A stretch of 64,000 bases of DNA, from positions 1,626,001-1,690,000 of the forward strand of contig NZ_CP090975.1 in NCBI RefSeq assembly GCF_021513215.1, in the 5' to 3' direction. This stretch comes from Suttonella sp. R2A3 (GTDB lineage: Bacteria > Pseudomonadota > Gammaproteobacteria > Cardiobacteriales > Cardiobacteriaceae). Made by a program: the position numbers and the translations under genes. Of this stretch, positions 17,221-26,800 are shown piece by piece (within the stretch, counting starts at the first letter, position 1; every line of letters begins with the position of its first letter). Under the pieces are notes generated by a model. It did no database searches, was not told the origin of the DNA, and saw only the letters and a program-made list of their open reading frames with translations.

Positions 17221-18690
17221 TTAGCGGCTGTTGCTCATACCCGGCGGTTGTTCGCTTGGGATGTGTAAGTGATCGCTACTCACGCTCGCCACCGGATAGG
17301 CACAATAATCTGCTGCGTAATACGCACCCGGGCGATGGTTACCTGAACAACCTGTGCCACCAAATGGCGCATTACCGCTCGCGCCAGTAATCGGCTTGTT
17401 GCGGTTAACAATGCCTGCTTGTGAGAGGGTATAGAAGCGTTGCCAAGCCTCATCATCTTCGGTAAAAATACCTGCAGAGAGGCCGTACTGGGTGGCATTG
17501 GCCAGTGCGATCGCTGCATCCAAATCGGACACGCGATAGACTTTCAGTAAAGGGCCAAAATGCTCTTCATCAGGCACATCTTTTGCCTCGGTTAGATCTA
17601 TAATCGCCGGGCTGAGATAAGGCTTATCTTCTTCTAAGCGCTGCATGGTGAGCAGCGCTTTGCCGCCGAGCGCGATTAAATCTTCCTGGGCGTTGAGAAG
17701 ATGATTCGCAGTCGTGTTGTTGATCACCGTTGCATAAAATGGCGCAGGATCAGCATCGGGTGCGGCAATATGCAAGGCTTTGCTCGCCTCAACCAGCGCG
17801 GCAATAAAGCGATCGCCTGCTTCCCCATGCGGGACAATGAGACGACGTGCGCAGGTACAGCGCTGGCCGGCGGTGATAAACGCCGATTGAATGGTGTGAT
17901 AGACAGCCGCATCGGTCGGCGCATCATCGAGCACCACTAAAGGATTGTTACCCCCCATTTCAAGGGCGAGAATTTTTTCCGGCTGTCCGGCGAACTGCTC
18001 ATGGATGAGCTTGCCAACCTGAGAACTGCCAGTAAAAAAGAAACCACGCAGCAGAGGATGTGCGGTGATGGCTTTTGCGGTATCGAGCTCACCTGGAAGG
18101 AAATTGATTACCCCCGCTGGAACACCTGCTTCAGCGAGTAGTGCCACCATGCGCTCACCACTGCGTGGGGTTTGTTCACTAGGCTTAAACACAAGCGTAT
18201 TGCCGGCAATCAGTGCTGGAATAATATGGCCATTGGGTAGGTGGCCTGGGAAATTATACGGGCCGAATACGGCACACACGCCATGTGGGCGGTGCTCTAA
18301 ACGGGTACGCATTGATGCGTCACCGCTGCTTTTCTCGCCCGTGCGCTCTTGGTAAGCGGTGATCGACAAAGCCACTTTACCAATCATTGATCCGGCTTCT
18401 GTACGACATTCCCACAGCGGCTTACCGGTGTCGAGCATGATATCGCGAGCCATAGTTTCTTTGTGTGCTTCGAGCAATGCTTGATAACGCTTGACGATCG
18501 AGATTCGCTCTTCCAGTGGTCGCAGCGCCCAGGCGCCAAACGCATCGGCAGCAGCTTGAAACGCACGATCAACATCTTCGCTGCTTGCGCTGTGTCCTTG
18601 CCAGACAACTTCGCCAGTGGCGGGGTTGGTTGCAGTGAGTTCATCGCCCTGACCAGGAGACCATTGACCGTTAATAAAACATTGTTGCAT
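17221..18690 (-). CDS. astD: N-succinylglutamate 5-semialdehyde dehydrogenase
   Basis: The protein is an aldehyde dehydrogenase of about 489 residues. It has the NAD loop FTGSSQVGKLIHEQ, the base Glu in LALEMGGNNPLVVL and the catalytic Cys in ITAGQRCTCARR. AstD oxidises succinylglutamate semialdehyde in the fourth AST step. Two in-frame ATGs exist, at 18696 and 18690. I prefer 18690, with GGAG eight bases upstream, although the first overlaps the astA stop. Either way translation is coupled to astA. Confidence 0.93.
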   Translation of the reverse strand: MQQCFINGQWSPGQGDELTATNPATGEVVWQGHSASSEDVDRAFQAAADAFGAWALRPLEERISIVKRYQALLEAHKETMARDIMLDTGKPLWECRTEAGSMIGKVALSITAYQERTGEKSSGDASMRTRLEHRPHGVCAVFGPYNFPGHLPNGHIIPALIAGNTLVFKPSEQTPRSGERMVALLAEAGVPAGVINFLPGELDTAKAITAHPLLRGFFFTGSSQVGKLIHEQFAGQPEKILALEMGGNNPLVVLDDAPTDAAVYHTIQSAFITAGQRCTCARRLIVPHGEAGDRFIAALVEASKALHIAAPDADPAPFYATVINNTTANHLLNAQEDLIALGGKALLTMQRLEEDKPYLSPAIIDLTEAKDVPDEEHFGPLLKVYRVSDLDAAIALANATQYGLSAGIFTEDDEAWQRFYTLSQAGIVNRNKPITGASGNAPFGGTGCSGNHRPGAYYAADYCAYPVASVSSDHLHIPSEQPPGMSNSR

Positions 18691-18695
18691 GATCA

Positions 18696-19718
18696 TTACT
18701 CCACCATTTGAATCGATTGCACTGAGTCACCAGCTTGTACACCAAGCACAGTGGCGGCTTCCTGAGAAAGTGTGATGGTCGTGTTACTGACTTCTGCCGC
18801 GCAGACGGTCACACGGTAGCGGCTGATGTTGCCGTTACTGATGATGTGTCGTGGGGCATCGTTGGGTTCACCAATCACCACTTCACGTGGCTGGGCTTCT
18901 TCAACCGATTTAATTAACGAGCGGTGGCATTGTACGGTGGGGCCGCCATCGAACACATCAACATAACCATCGTGGCGGAAGCCTTCTTTTTCGAGCATAT
19001 AAATCGCTTTGATCGACACATCGTGCGGCTTACCAATACATTCAGCAGCATCTTTGGGTAATAAATTCACATATACCGGATATTTCGGCATCAAATCTTG
19101 AATAAACTGACTGCCGTGAGTCGCTGAAATGCGGTCGGCGTTTTCAAACGGCAGATCAAAGAATTTCTTGCCTAACGCCTGCCAAAACGGTGAATGCCCT
19201 TCTTTGCTTTGCCAGCCGCGCATCTCTGCGATAATCGTTTCAGAAAAACGCTTAGGGAAATCCGCGAACATCAAATAGCGTGCACGCGAGAGGAATTGTC
19301 CGGTGTGGTTTATGCGATAGGGTTCGCGCAAAAACAGTGAGCCGATTTCGGTGGCGCGGGTGAAATCGTTGACTAAATTGAGTACGCGAATTTCGAATAA
19401 TTTATTCAGCGTTTCAGAGTATTTAACCAGCAGCGATTGTTTGTAAGAATAAAAGGGTGTGGTGGTGCCGATGCCGACATAAATCGCAGTAGTGCCGACC
19501 ACATGCCCGGTTTCGCTATCCTCGGCGACCATAAAATAGACGCCGTGATCAGAAAAAAGCGTTTCGTCGTTATTGCTAAAGGTATCTTTTGATAGACGTA
19601 CGCGTTCCATCCAGGTGTTGAGGTCGCTAGGCATGGAGGTCATGCCTGTGCCGACTTCCTCCGACATCTGTAGCAAATCGTCTAGATCGCGCTCCTCAAC
19701 GGGGCGTAAAAACAGCAT
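18696..19718 (-). CDS. astA: Arginine N-succinyltransferase
   Basis: From the ATG at 19718 (after AGAGGAG) the 340-residue protein begins MLFLRPVEERDLDDLLQMS, matching the AstA start. It contains EMRGWQSKEGHSPFWQALG and DVFDGGPTVQC, both strongly conserved in the family. AstA transfers succinyl from succinyl-CoA to arginine, the first AST step. An upstream ATG at 19763 would add 15 residues overlapping the preceding gene and is unlikely. Confidence 0.95.
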   Translation of the reverse strand: MLFLRPVEERDLDDLLQMSEEVGTGMTSMPSDLNTWMERVRLSKDTFSNNDETLFSDHGVYFMVAEDSETGHVVGTTAIYVGIGTTTPFYSYKQSLLVKYSETLNKLFEIRVLNLVNDFTRATEIGSLFLREPYRINHTGQFLSRARYLMFADFPKRFSETIIAEMRGWQSKEGHSPFWQALGKKFFDLPFENADRISATHGSQFIQDLMPKYPVYVNLLPKDAAECIGKPHDVSIKAIYMLEKEGFRHDGYVDVFDGGPTVQCHRSLIKSVEEAQPREVVIGEPNDAPRHIISNGNISRYRVTVCAAEVSNTTITLSQEAATVLGVQAGDSVQSIQMVE

Positions 19719-19734
19719 AAAATCTCCTCTAAGC

Positions 19735-20967
19735 TTATTCGAGAATGATGTCGCCACTGGCAAAGCCGAGCAACATCAATGCAGAAAGTTTGGCGCGCTC
19801 GCTGAGCGAGTCGAGCAACACAAATTCATCAGCGCTATGGATATTACCACCCCGCACGCCGAGGGTGTCGATATTGGCCATGCCCAGCGCTTTGAGGTTA
19901 TTACCATCGCAGCAACCACCAGTGGCAATGATTTCTGTGGGTAAACCTAATTCGTTGTTGACCCGTTCTAGCGCGGCAAATAGCGCTTTTTGTGTGTTAT
20001 CCATCGGTTTGGCAGGGCGGGTGAGGTTGCCATGACGGCTAATCTCAAAGCCTTCAGCCTGATGGTTGGCGATCACCTCATCAACAGCGCGTAAAATCGC
20101 TTGAGCATCTTCATCACTGGCCACACGAATATTAAAACGCATGATCGCTAAATCCGGCACCACATTCAGCGCGGATCCACCTTCGATAGTCGCGATATTA
20201 AGCGTGGTCGGGTGGTTGGGATCATTCAGCGCAGTCAGATCGCTAATGATCGCGGATAATTTAGCAATCGCGTTGCGTCCATCATAAAACGCGCGTCCGG
20301 CATGCGCGGCTTGTCCACGCACGACCACGCTAAAATTGCCCGAGCCTTTACGCTCGCCAACGAACTCACCGCCGGGTAAGCTTGGCTCATAAATCATTCC
20401 AAAGGCGTTGTCTTTAAAACGCTCAAAAATCGGCGCAGAAGATTGTGAACCAATTTCTTCATCCGGGCTTAAGTACACATCCCAGCCAATATCGGCCGCA
20501 CACGTTTCGCGCTCCAGCGCTTTGAGCGCAGTGAGCATCACTAGAATGCCACCTTTCATATCCGCTACACCCGGGCCGTTGAGTCGGTTGTCATTTTGTA
20601 TTTGACAGCGTTGGAAAGAGTGATCTTTTGGGAAGACGGTGTCTAAGTGGCCGCACAAAAAAATGCGCTTTTTTGCCTCAGGGCGTTTGCGGATGATCAG
20701 GCCATCAGCCACCGTTTGCGGCACTTCTTCGCCGTGTTGATTGACGACATTAAATGGTTTGAGGTTGACTTGCTCGATGCTGTCTTGTTCGTCAAGCAGC
20801 TCAGAAAATGCCGCGCGCATCACTTCACGGTACGCATCGACCCCGGCGTGGTGATAACTGCCAGAGTTAATATTCGCCCATTCGATGAGGGTTGCGACCA
20901 ACGATTGCTGTTGGTCGTCAATCCAGCTTAGCGTTTCGGCATAACGCGCGCTTAATCGTTCACTCAT
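19735..20967 (-). CDS. M20-family metallohydrolase in the AST operon; candidate succinylglutamate desuccinylase
   Basis: The 410-residue protein shows the full M20 (carboxypeptidase G2/ArgE/DapE) metal set: the His and Asp of CGHLDTVF, the bridging Asp of GPGVADMKGG, the Glu pair of SPDEEIGS and the late His of NIHSADEF. A dimerisation insert (VVRGQAAHAGRAFYDGRNAI) lies between them. It sits between astC and astA, sharing ATGA with astC. No M14-type AstE is present in the operon. The last AST step, removing succinyl from succinylglutamate, is an amide hydrolysis this family can do, so I infer an AstE-replacing role. A general deacylase is the alternative. Confidence 0.8.
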   Translation of the reverse strand: MSERLSARYAETLSWIDDQQQSLVATLIEWANINSGSYHHAGVDAYREVMRAAFSELLDEQDSIEQVNLKPFNVVNQHGEEVPQTVADGLIIRKRPEAKKRIFLCGHLDTVFPKDHSFQRCQIQNDNRLNGPGVADMKGGILVMLTALKALERETCAADIGWDVYLSPDEEIGSQSSAPIFERFKDNAFGMIYEPSLPGGEFVGERKGSGNFSVVVRGQAAHAGRAFYDGRNAIAKLSAIISDLTALNDPNHPTTLNIATIEGGSALNVVPDLAIMRFNIRVASDEDAQAILRAVDEVIANHQAEGFEISRHGNLTRPAKPMDNTQKALFAALERVNNELGLPTEIIATGGCCDGNNLKALGMANIDTLGVRGGNIHSADEFVLLDSLSERAKLSALMLLGFASGDIILE

Positions 20968-22127
20968 TTAGCCACAGATTCCAACGCTTTAATCAGCGCA
21001 TCGATCTCTGCTTTGTCAACAATCAGTGGTGGCAAGAAGCGCAAAGAGTTACCGCCGGCTTTGACCACCAAAACCTGTTGCTCGTCGCGCATTTTGACTA
21101 ACAGTTCGGTATTTTCCGGGGTCACTTTGATACCAAGCATCAACCCCATACCGCTTACCTCACCATAAACCTCAGGTACGCGCTTACTTAATTCAGTGAG
21201 CTCGCTGCGTAAATAGTCGCTCATCTTGCGCACGTGGGTTAAAAACGCTTCGTCACTAACAGTGTCGAGCATGACATTGCCAACAGTGGTGGCCAGCGGG
21301 TTGCCGCCAAAGGTTGAGCCGTGGGTGCCGATGACCATGTGCTTGCCGATTTTTTCGTTGGTCAAGCAAGCGCCAATCGGGAAACCGCCACCAAGGCCTT
21401 TAGCGCTGGAGAGAATATCAGGGGTGACGCCCAGGGTTTGGTAGGCATACAACGAGCCGCTGCGACCAAATCCGCATTGTACTTCGTCAAACATCAACAC
21501 CAGATCGTGCTCGTCACACAGTGCGCGTACGGCTTTTAAATACTCAGGATCGGCGACTTTAATCCCGCCTTCGCCTTGAACCGGTTCTAAAATGATGCCG
21601 GCGGTGTGTTCGCCAATCATTGCCTTGAGTGCGTCGATATCGCCAAAAGGTACTTGGTCGAAGCCATAATCGGTGGGGATAAAGCCTTTGGTGTAGGAAG
21701 GGTTGCCTGAAGCGCCAACGGTAGCGATGGTGCGACCGTGGAATGAACCACTCATACCAATGATGCGGTAGCGTTCAGGGCGACCATTATCATAATGGTA
21801 GCGGCGAATCGCTTTTAAGCCGCATTCATTCGCTTCTGCGCCAGAGTTGGCAAAAAATACGCGATCGGCAAAGGTTTGTTCAGTGAGTTTGTTCGCCAAT
21901 TGCTCGCCTGAGTCCACACGAAACATATTCGATAAATGCCAGATGCCCCCAGCGGCTTCGCGCAAAGCATTTACTAATTTAGGATGCGCGTGCCCTAAGG
22001 CATTAACCGCAATCCCTGAGGAGAAATCTGAATAACGATCGCCGTTATCAGCATAAAGATAGCAGCCATCGCCACTGGTAAATAAAACCTCTGGTGGGGC
22101 GTAGCAGGGCATAATCGATTCGCGCAT
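20964..22127 (-). CDS. astC: Succinylornithine/acetylornithine aminotransferase
   Basis: The 387-residue class-III aminotransferase contains GMSGSFHGRTIATVG, EPVQGEGG, MFDEVQCGFGRSG and SSAKGLGGGFPIGA, whose Lys should bind PLP. Its place at the head of the ast genes argues for AstC over ArgD, though many members do both reactions. I start at the ATG at 22127 because GGAGATTATT precedes it; an ATG at 22139 lies just before that site. The stop overlaps the next gene by 4 bp. Confidence 0.93.
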   Translation of the reverse strand: MRESIMPCYAPPEVLFTSGDGCYLYADNGDRYSDFSSGIAVNALGHAHPKLVNALREAAGGIWHLSNMFRVDSGEQLANKLTEQTFADRVFFANSGAEANECGLKAIRRYHYDNGRPERYRIIGMSGSFHGRTIATVGASGNPSYTKGFIPTDYGFDQVPFGDIDALKAMIGEHTAGIILEPVQGEGGIKVADPEYLKAVRALCDEHDLVLMFDEVQCGFGRSGSLYAYQTLGVTPDILSSAKGLGGGFPIGACLTNEKIGKHMVIGTHGSTFGGNPLATTVGNVMLDTVSDEAFLTHVRKMSDYLRSELTELSKRVPEVYGEVSGMGLMLGIKVTPENTELLVKMRDEQQVLVVKAGGNSLRFLPPLIVDKAEIDALIKALESVAK

Positions 22128-22166
22128 AATAATCTCCAATGGTTGAAAAACGGGCTACCTTAGTGA

Positions 22167-22193
22167 CTGATTGCTATCAGCTGCTCCATTATA
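22167..22193 (-). promoter_or_regulatory. Candidate ast operon promoter and LysR-type operator
   Basis: On the minus strand TATAAT (22193-22188) lies about 60 bp before astC and has no good -35, as expected of an activator-dependent promoter. Just downstream is a perfect dyad CTGAT-4 bp-ATCAG (22167-22180). A related CTGATTCAC half lies at 22210-22202. The pattern fits a LysR-type site, but binding is inferred. Confidence 0.45.
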
Positions 22194-22329
22194 AAACGCC
22201 AGTGAATCAGCGAATATAGGATTTGTTAACCAGTCAACAGGTCGTTCTAACACGGCAGCACGTGCATTTTGATCCTGCTAAGCATAGCAATATTTTATCT
22301 CAAGGCAATCAACATATTTTCTATAGGTT

Positions 22330-23241
22330 ATGAGTTTAAGTTATAATGTTGCGATGAATGAACAACCCTTTGTTAACCTACCGAGCACGAAAGCTCTGCG
22401 CTATTTTGTCACCACCGCGCGCCTGCTTAGCGTAACAGCCGCCGCGCAGGCGCTCTATGTGAGCCAGGCCGCGGTGAGCAAACAGATCAAAGGGCTTGAA
22501 ACCCAGCTTGGTCAGGATTTATTTATCCGCGATAAACAGCGTCTGTATTTAAGCGAGCTTGGGCAGTGGTATTATCAAGAGGCGGTGGCTGTGCTGCGTC
22601 GTATGCAACATTTATCACACGCAGTAGAAGATAACGAACAAACGAACCACACCTTGCATATCGGTGTGCTCACCACCTTTGCTGCACAATGTTTAATTCC
22701 GCTCCTTCCCGATTTATATCAGCGCTATCCTTGGCTGCGGCTGCGCTTATCGGCTGATTCTGGCACGATTGATTTTAGCGCGAAGCCTTATGACGCGATG
22801 ATTTCATTTAACAATGAAGTGCCCGCTGGGGTTTCAGTGAGCAACCTACACAATGAGCGGCTCATTGCCGTTGCTTCGCCATCTTTACTCGATGGTGAGG
22901 CTGATTATGCAGTGCTCGCTAGCCTGCCTCAGTTGACCTTTACCCCGCGCCCATTGCTGTGGCATGAATGGTTTAGCGGTAGTGGTTTTGATCCTCAGCC
23001 ACCGCAAGCGGGTCTGCTTTTTGAAACCTTTCATATGCTCATTCAAGCAGCGATTGCCGGACTGGGGGTGGCGCTGATCCCATCGTTTTTCTTAAATCAC
23101 GAACTCGAAAGCGGGCAGTTACAGCGCATCCATACCCATGTGCTTGAATCTGAACGTGGCTATTTTTTAGCGGTTCCTAATGCACAAACCAATAACCCAG
23201 GGATTATCACACTACGCCAATGGTTGGCTGAGGTGCTTTGA
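22330..23241 (+). CDS. LysR-family transcriptional regulator, probably of the ast operon
   Basis: The protein of about 300 residues has the LysR winged helix-turn-helix (ALRYFVTTARLLSVTAAAQALYVSQAAVSKQIKGLE) and a periplasmic-binding-protein-like effector domain. It is divergent from astC with about 200 bp between them, the classic layout for a LysR regulator and its target. The start is uncertain: the ATG at 22330 has only a weak site, and the ATG at 22354 would lie a few bases after a TATAAT at 22341-22346. Confidence 0.8.
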   Translation: MSLSYNVAMNEQPFVNLPSTKALRYFVTTARLLSVTAAAQALYVSQAAVSKQIKGLETQLGQDLFIRDKQRLYLSELGQWYYQEAVAVLRRMQHLSHAVEDNEQTNHTLHIGVLTTFAAQCLIPLLPDLYQRYPWLRLRLSADSGTIDFSAKPYDAMISFNNEVPAGVSVSNLHNERLIAVASPSLLDGEADYAVLASLPQLTFTPRPLLWHEWFSGSGFDPQPPQAGLLFETFHMLIQAAIAGLGVALIPSFFLNHELESGQLQRIHTHVLESERGYFLAVPNAQTNNPGIITLRQWLAEVL

Positions 23242-23276
23242 ACCTTTATGAGCTTGGTGGTTGGTGGGGGAAAATG

Positions 23277-23300
23277 AAAAGCCTCCGAGTGGAGGCTTTT
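23277..23300. terminator. Bidirectional terminator between lysR and hpf
   Basis: The perfect stem AAAAGCCTCC, loop GAGT, GGAGGCTTTT has A/T ends on both strands. It lies between two convergent genes and can serve both. Confidence 0.88.
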
Positions 23301-23312
23301 GAGTTTGGGTTA

Positions 23313-23609
23313 TTATTCTCGATGATCGGTGATTTTGCGTTTATGGCGTCGTACCTGTTTATCGAGTTTATCAGCCAAGCTGTCGATGGCGGCGTACATA
23401 TCATCATGCGCCGCGTCGCCGTGGAACGTTTTACCGGATGAGACGTGCAAGGTTCCTTCAGCGATTTTCTGGTGGTTTTCTGTTTTAAGAGTAATTTGCG
23501 CACTGGTGATTCTATCGTGGTGCCCCTCAATTCTGGCGAGCTTCTCTTCAACATAGTTACGCATCGCTTCGCTGATGTCCAACTGCTTACCGGTAATGTT
23601 GTACTGCAT
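23313..23609 (-). CDS. hpf: Ribosome hibernation promoting factor (HPF/YfiA family, short form)
   Basis: The 98-residue protein opens QYNITGKQLDISEAMRNYVE and contains GDAAHDDMYAAIDSLADKLD followed by a basic tail (KQVRRHKRK). This is the single-domain HPF/RaiA fold, which sits in the mRNA channel of idle 70S ribosomes. It lacks the C-terminal dimerisation domain of long HPF. The site is AGGAGCG. In many proteobacteria hpf follows rpoN, which is not the case here. Confidence 0.93.
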   Translation of the reverse strand: MQYNITGKQLDISEAMRNYVEEKLARIEGHHDRITSAQITLKTENHQKIAEGTLHVSSGKTFHGDAAHDDMYAAIDSLADKLDKQVRRHKRKITDHRE

Positions 23610-23636
23610 AAGTCGCTCCTTTATTATTGTTTAAGG

Positions 23637-23677
23637 CGAATCCTTCGGCGGATTCGGGATTAAGTGTTCACTTAATC
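23637..23677. promoter_or_regulatory. Two adjacent inverted repeats upstream of hpf
   Basis: CGAATCC/GGATTCG (23637-23643, 23650-23656; 6-nt loop) is followed at once by GATTAAGTG-TT-CACTTAATC (23658-23677). They lie between the 3' end of the autotransporter gene and hpf, both on the minus strand. No T-run follows, so they could be processing or stabilising structures, or operator-like dyads for hpf. The rest of 23610-23839 shows no gene. Confidence 0.45.
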
Positions 23678-23839
23678 ACAAGCTGACATTATCAGAATGC
23701 TTAATATCCTGCAAGTTAAGAACTGGTTCATTAGCGGGACGTTAATTCATTTGTTCTATAAACAATAAAGTTATTCATTATAAAAATAACAAAATATGAA
23801 TTGCTGCATGCACTATATGTTTGGTGTGTATGCTTGCAC

Positions 23840-26800
23840 CTACCATTGATAGCGTAAGCCAACCTGTCCACTTAAACCCTGGCGCGATTTATTGTCTAAA
23901 GTGTGTATGTATTGCGCACTACCGTAGAGCGTACTTTGGTTACCGAGAGGGATTTGTCCGCCAGCATCGATTTCTATCCAGGTCTTGTGGTCAAGCTTTT
24001 CACGAATGTTGGTTTGACCAACGCGAACCTTGGTGGGATGTAGCAGTTCCTGCAACACATTGGCCGTAATATACGCATTACTTGCGCGTTTATTGGTTTT
24101 TTGTGGTTTGTTGTTGTAGCCAATACGCACACCAAGGCGTGGACGCAAACTCTGGCTTATGCTACTACCTACACGGCTGATGGCATCGTTGAACTTGTTG
24201 TAGCGTGTCATTTGCCAGGAGAGCTGCGCCTGTGGCTCAATATACCAATGCTCACGGTTGTTAATGGCGCGTGGTCTGCCGGCCTCAACCGAGGCCGTAA
24301 CACCTAAGCCTTGCTGTGTGGCATTGATGCCATAGCGATCTTGGAAGCGATTGCGTAGGTAATGTACGCCACCGATGATGTTCAGATAATCGCCTTGTTC
24401 GTTATAGCGGGTATGGTAGCCACCAAGCGTCAATGTGTCACTATCTAGATCGCCGGAATACGTCGCCTGGCCAAGTAATGAACGTTTGCGGTCAAATAGG
24501 GCTGCATCGCTATTGGCGTAGCCTGCATATATGCCGCTATGTTGGCGCCTTTGTTGGTTGTCGCGATTGATATCCATATCCCATCCAAACTGGATGAGTT
24601 GGGTATTTTGTTCTAAAGCGAACCGCTCTTTACCTTCGAGGGTGATGTTATTAACATGCGTGCGTCCCCAGGTTTGTTGGTCATGCGAGGTTTCAGTGTT
24701 CCAACGTAACGATTCTTGTTCGCCCACGCGTTGATGTAAACGATTGCCTGAAAGGGCATTTAGCGTTTCCTGGTTGGCTAATTGTGCCATCACATAGCCT
24801 GGTATAGCGGGTCGATAAATTTCTGGAGCATTCGATGAATTGGTGTAATGACTGCGTAGATAAAAATCTCCATCACTAACTTCACGGAGTAAACGATATT
24901 CATAAGCACCTGATTGGACAGGACGTGCCAGGCTAAAATTATCAGCTTGTGAGCTGCCATCGATTTGGATGAGTTTGATACCATTAACCGTCTGTCCACC
25001 TGGTCCTCCTGAATTGGTGACGGTTACCTTGGTTTTGCCCGAAGTATTACCGCTGACAATCAGTTTATCGGTTGGGCTATTATCATCACCTAGCTGAGTG
25101 TTCATTAATAAGCTGCCATCATCGCCAGCATAATCACCATCGATTGTGAGTTCGCTAAATTGACCGCCGCTCGTCTGGCGAAGATTGATGGTAGCATTTT
25201 GGTTGTACACATCCCCGGTAATGCGCGAGACGCTACTATCAGAGCGCATAGCTAAGTGGCTGCCTTCGCTAAGGAATAACCCCCCGACTTGATCGCCAGC
25301 GCTGCCTTTGCCGACGATAAGGTTGTCGCCAGTTAAGGTCAGTTGACTGCGATTGATATTAATGCGTTCCCAGTTTTTCAGTCGATCCGCTGAGTACTCA
25401 CCATAGATATCATTCAAGGTTAGGTTGTCAAATTCATTGCTGACATCAACATCCACACCGCCATCGATCTCAGTGATGTTGCTGAGATCGGTCATATTGA
25501 AGGTGAGTTGATCATTGCCGTCATTAAGGCTGAATGCACCTGCTAATGTAGCTGCGCCTACGGTCGTTATCGAATGCCCACCGTCGTTGAATAAAACCTG
25601 CTCACCACTCAGCTCCGCACTGTCGCTAATGTTAATTATTGAGGTGTTTTTTGGCTCATTTTTTGCAACTTGCGTGCGCGTCTCAAGGGCGTTACGTGTC
25701 GTGCGAATATTTCCCTGAATATCGAGCGTAATATCACCTTGGGTTGCGATCGCGGTAATGCCATTGGCTTGATTGCCGCTAGAGAAAATCTCACCGGTAT
25801 CGTTTTGTTGCACGGTAACTTGTTTACCTGCTGCGGCAAAAACACCACTGATTGGTAGCCCATAGGTACCTGCACCAGTGGTTGTGATACTACCTGCTTG
25901 AGTGATTGTGGCTGTGCCATCTTGGCCGCCTTGAGCGGTAATGCCATTGGCTTGATTACCACTGGTCTTGATTGCTGCACCTTGGCTTTGCGTAACTTCT
26001 ACCACGCCAGCATTCGCAAATGCTGCTAAATCCTCAACAATATAGCCTTCGCCTGTTTGTGCGACGATCCCCTCAGAGGCATTGCCAGAAGTGGTAATAC
26101 TGCCACCCGATTGTATGACTTTGGCTTGGGTGGTGATAGAGGCTGAATCACTAGCGTCATATGCTGAAGTTTTAGCCACTAAACCATCGCTATCTTCACC
26201 GTTAGTGGTGATCTCGCCAGCAGTTTGGGTGGCTTCAGTGCGTCCTTGAGAGCCAGGGTGGAAAGCATAAGCCCCTGTGCTTGTGCTTTGTTGGGTGGTG
26301 ATCGTGCCGCCGTTCACAGAGACGATAGCGGTGCCTTGCTGGTTTAATCCTTGATCATCTGGATCTCTGAATCTTGCCAAGACGCCATGAGCACCAACGC
26401 CATCAGTACTAATCTGACCATTTTCCATCTTAGCTTGAGCTATTTGCTCAGCATTAGGGTCAGTACTTTGAACTTCTGATCGAATAGCGTGACTTTCGTC
26501 ACCAGTAAGGTCTAGTGTGCCGCCATAGAGTGTGGCGTAAGCGTTACCTGAGCTGGTTTGAGGGCCTTCTGGGTTAGCAATACGCGCAAAAATCGCATTG
26601 CTATCATGAGCATTTACCGTGATGTTTGTGCTACCAGTGTCTTCGCGCACTTCAGCAATGGCATTGCCTTGACCCTCTACACGAGTAATTACAGCACGTG
26701 AATTGTTATTGTTAATATATATTTCACCACCAGTCATACGAGCGGTCGCATCGGCGCTATTATCGGTATTCCTGATAACTGCTTGTACACCGTGTGTGCC

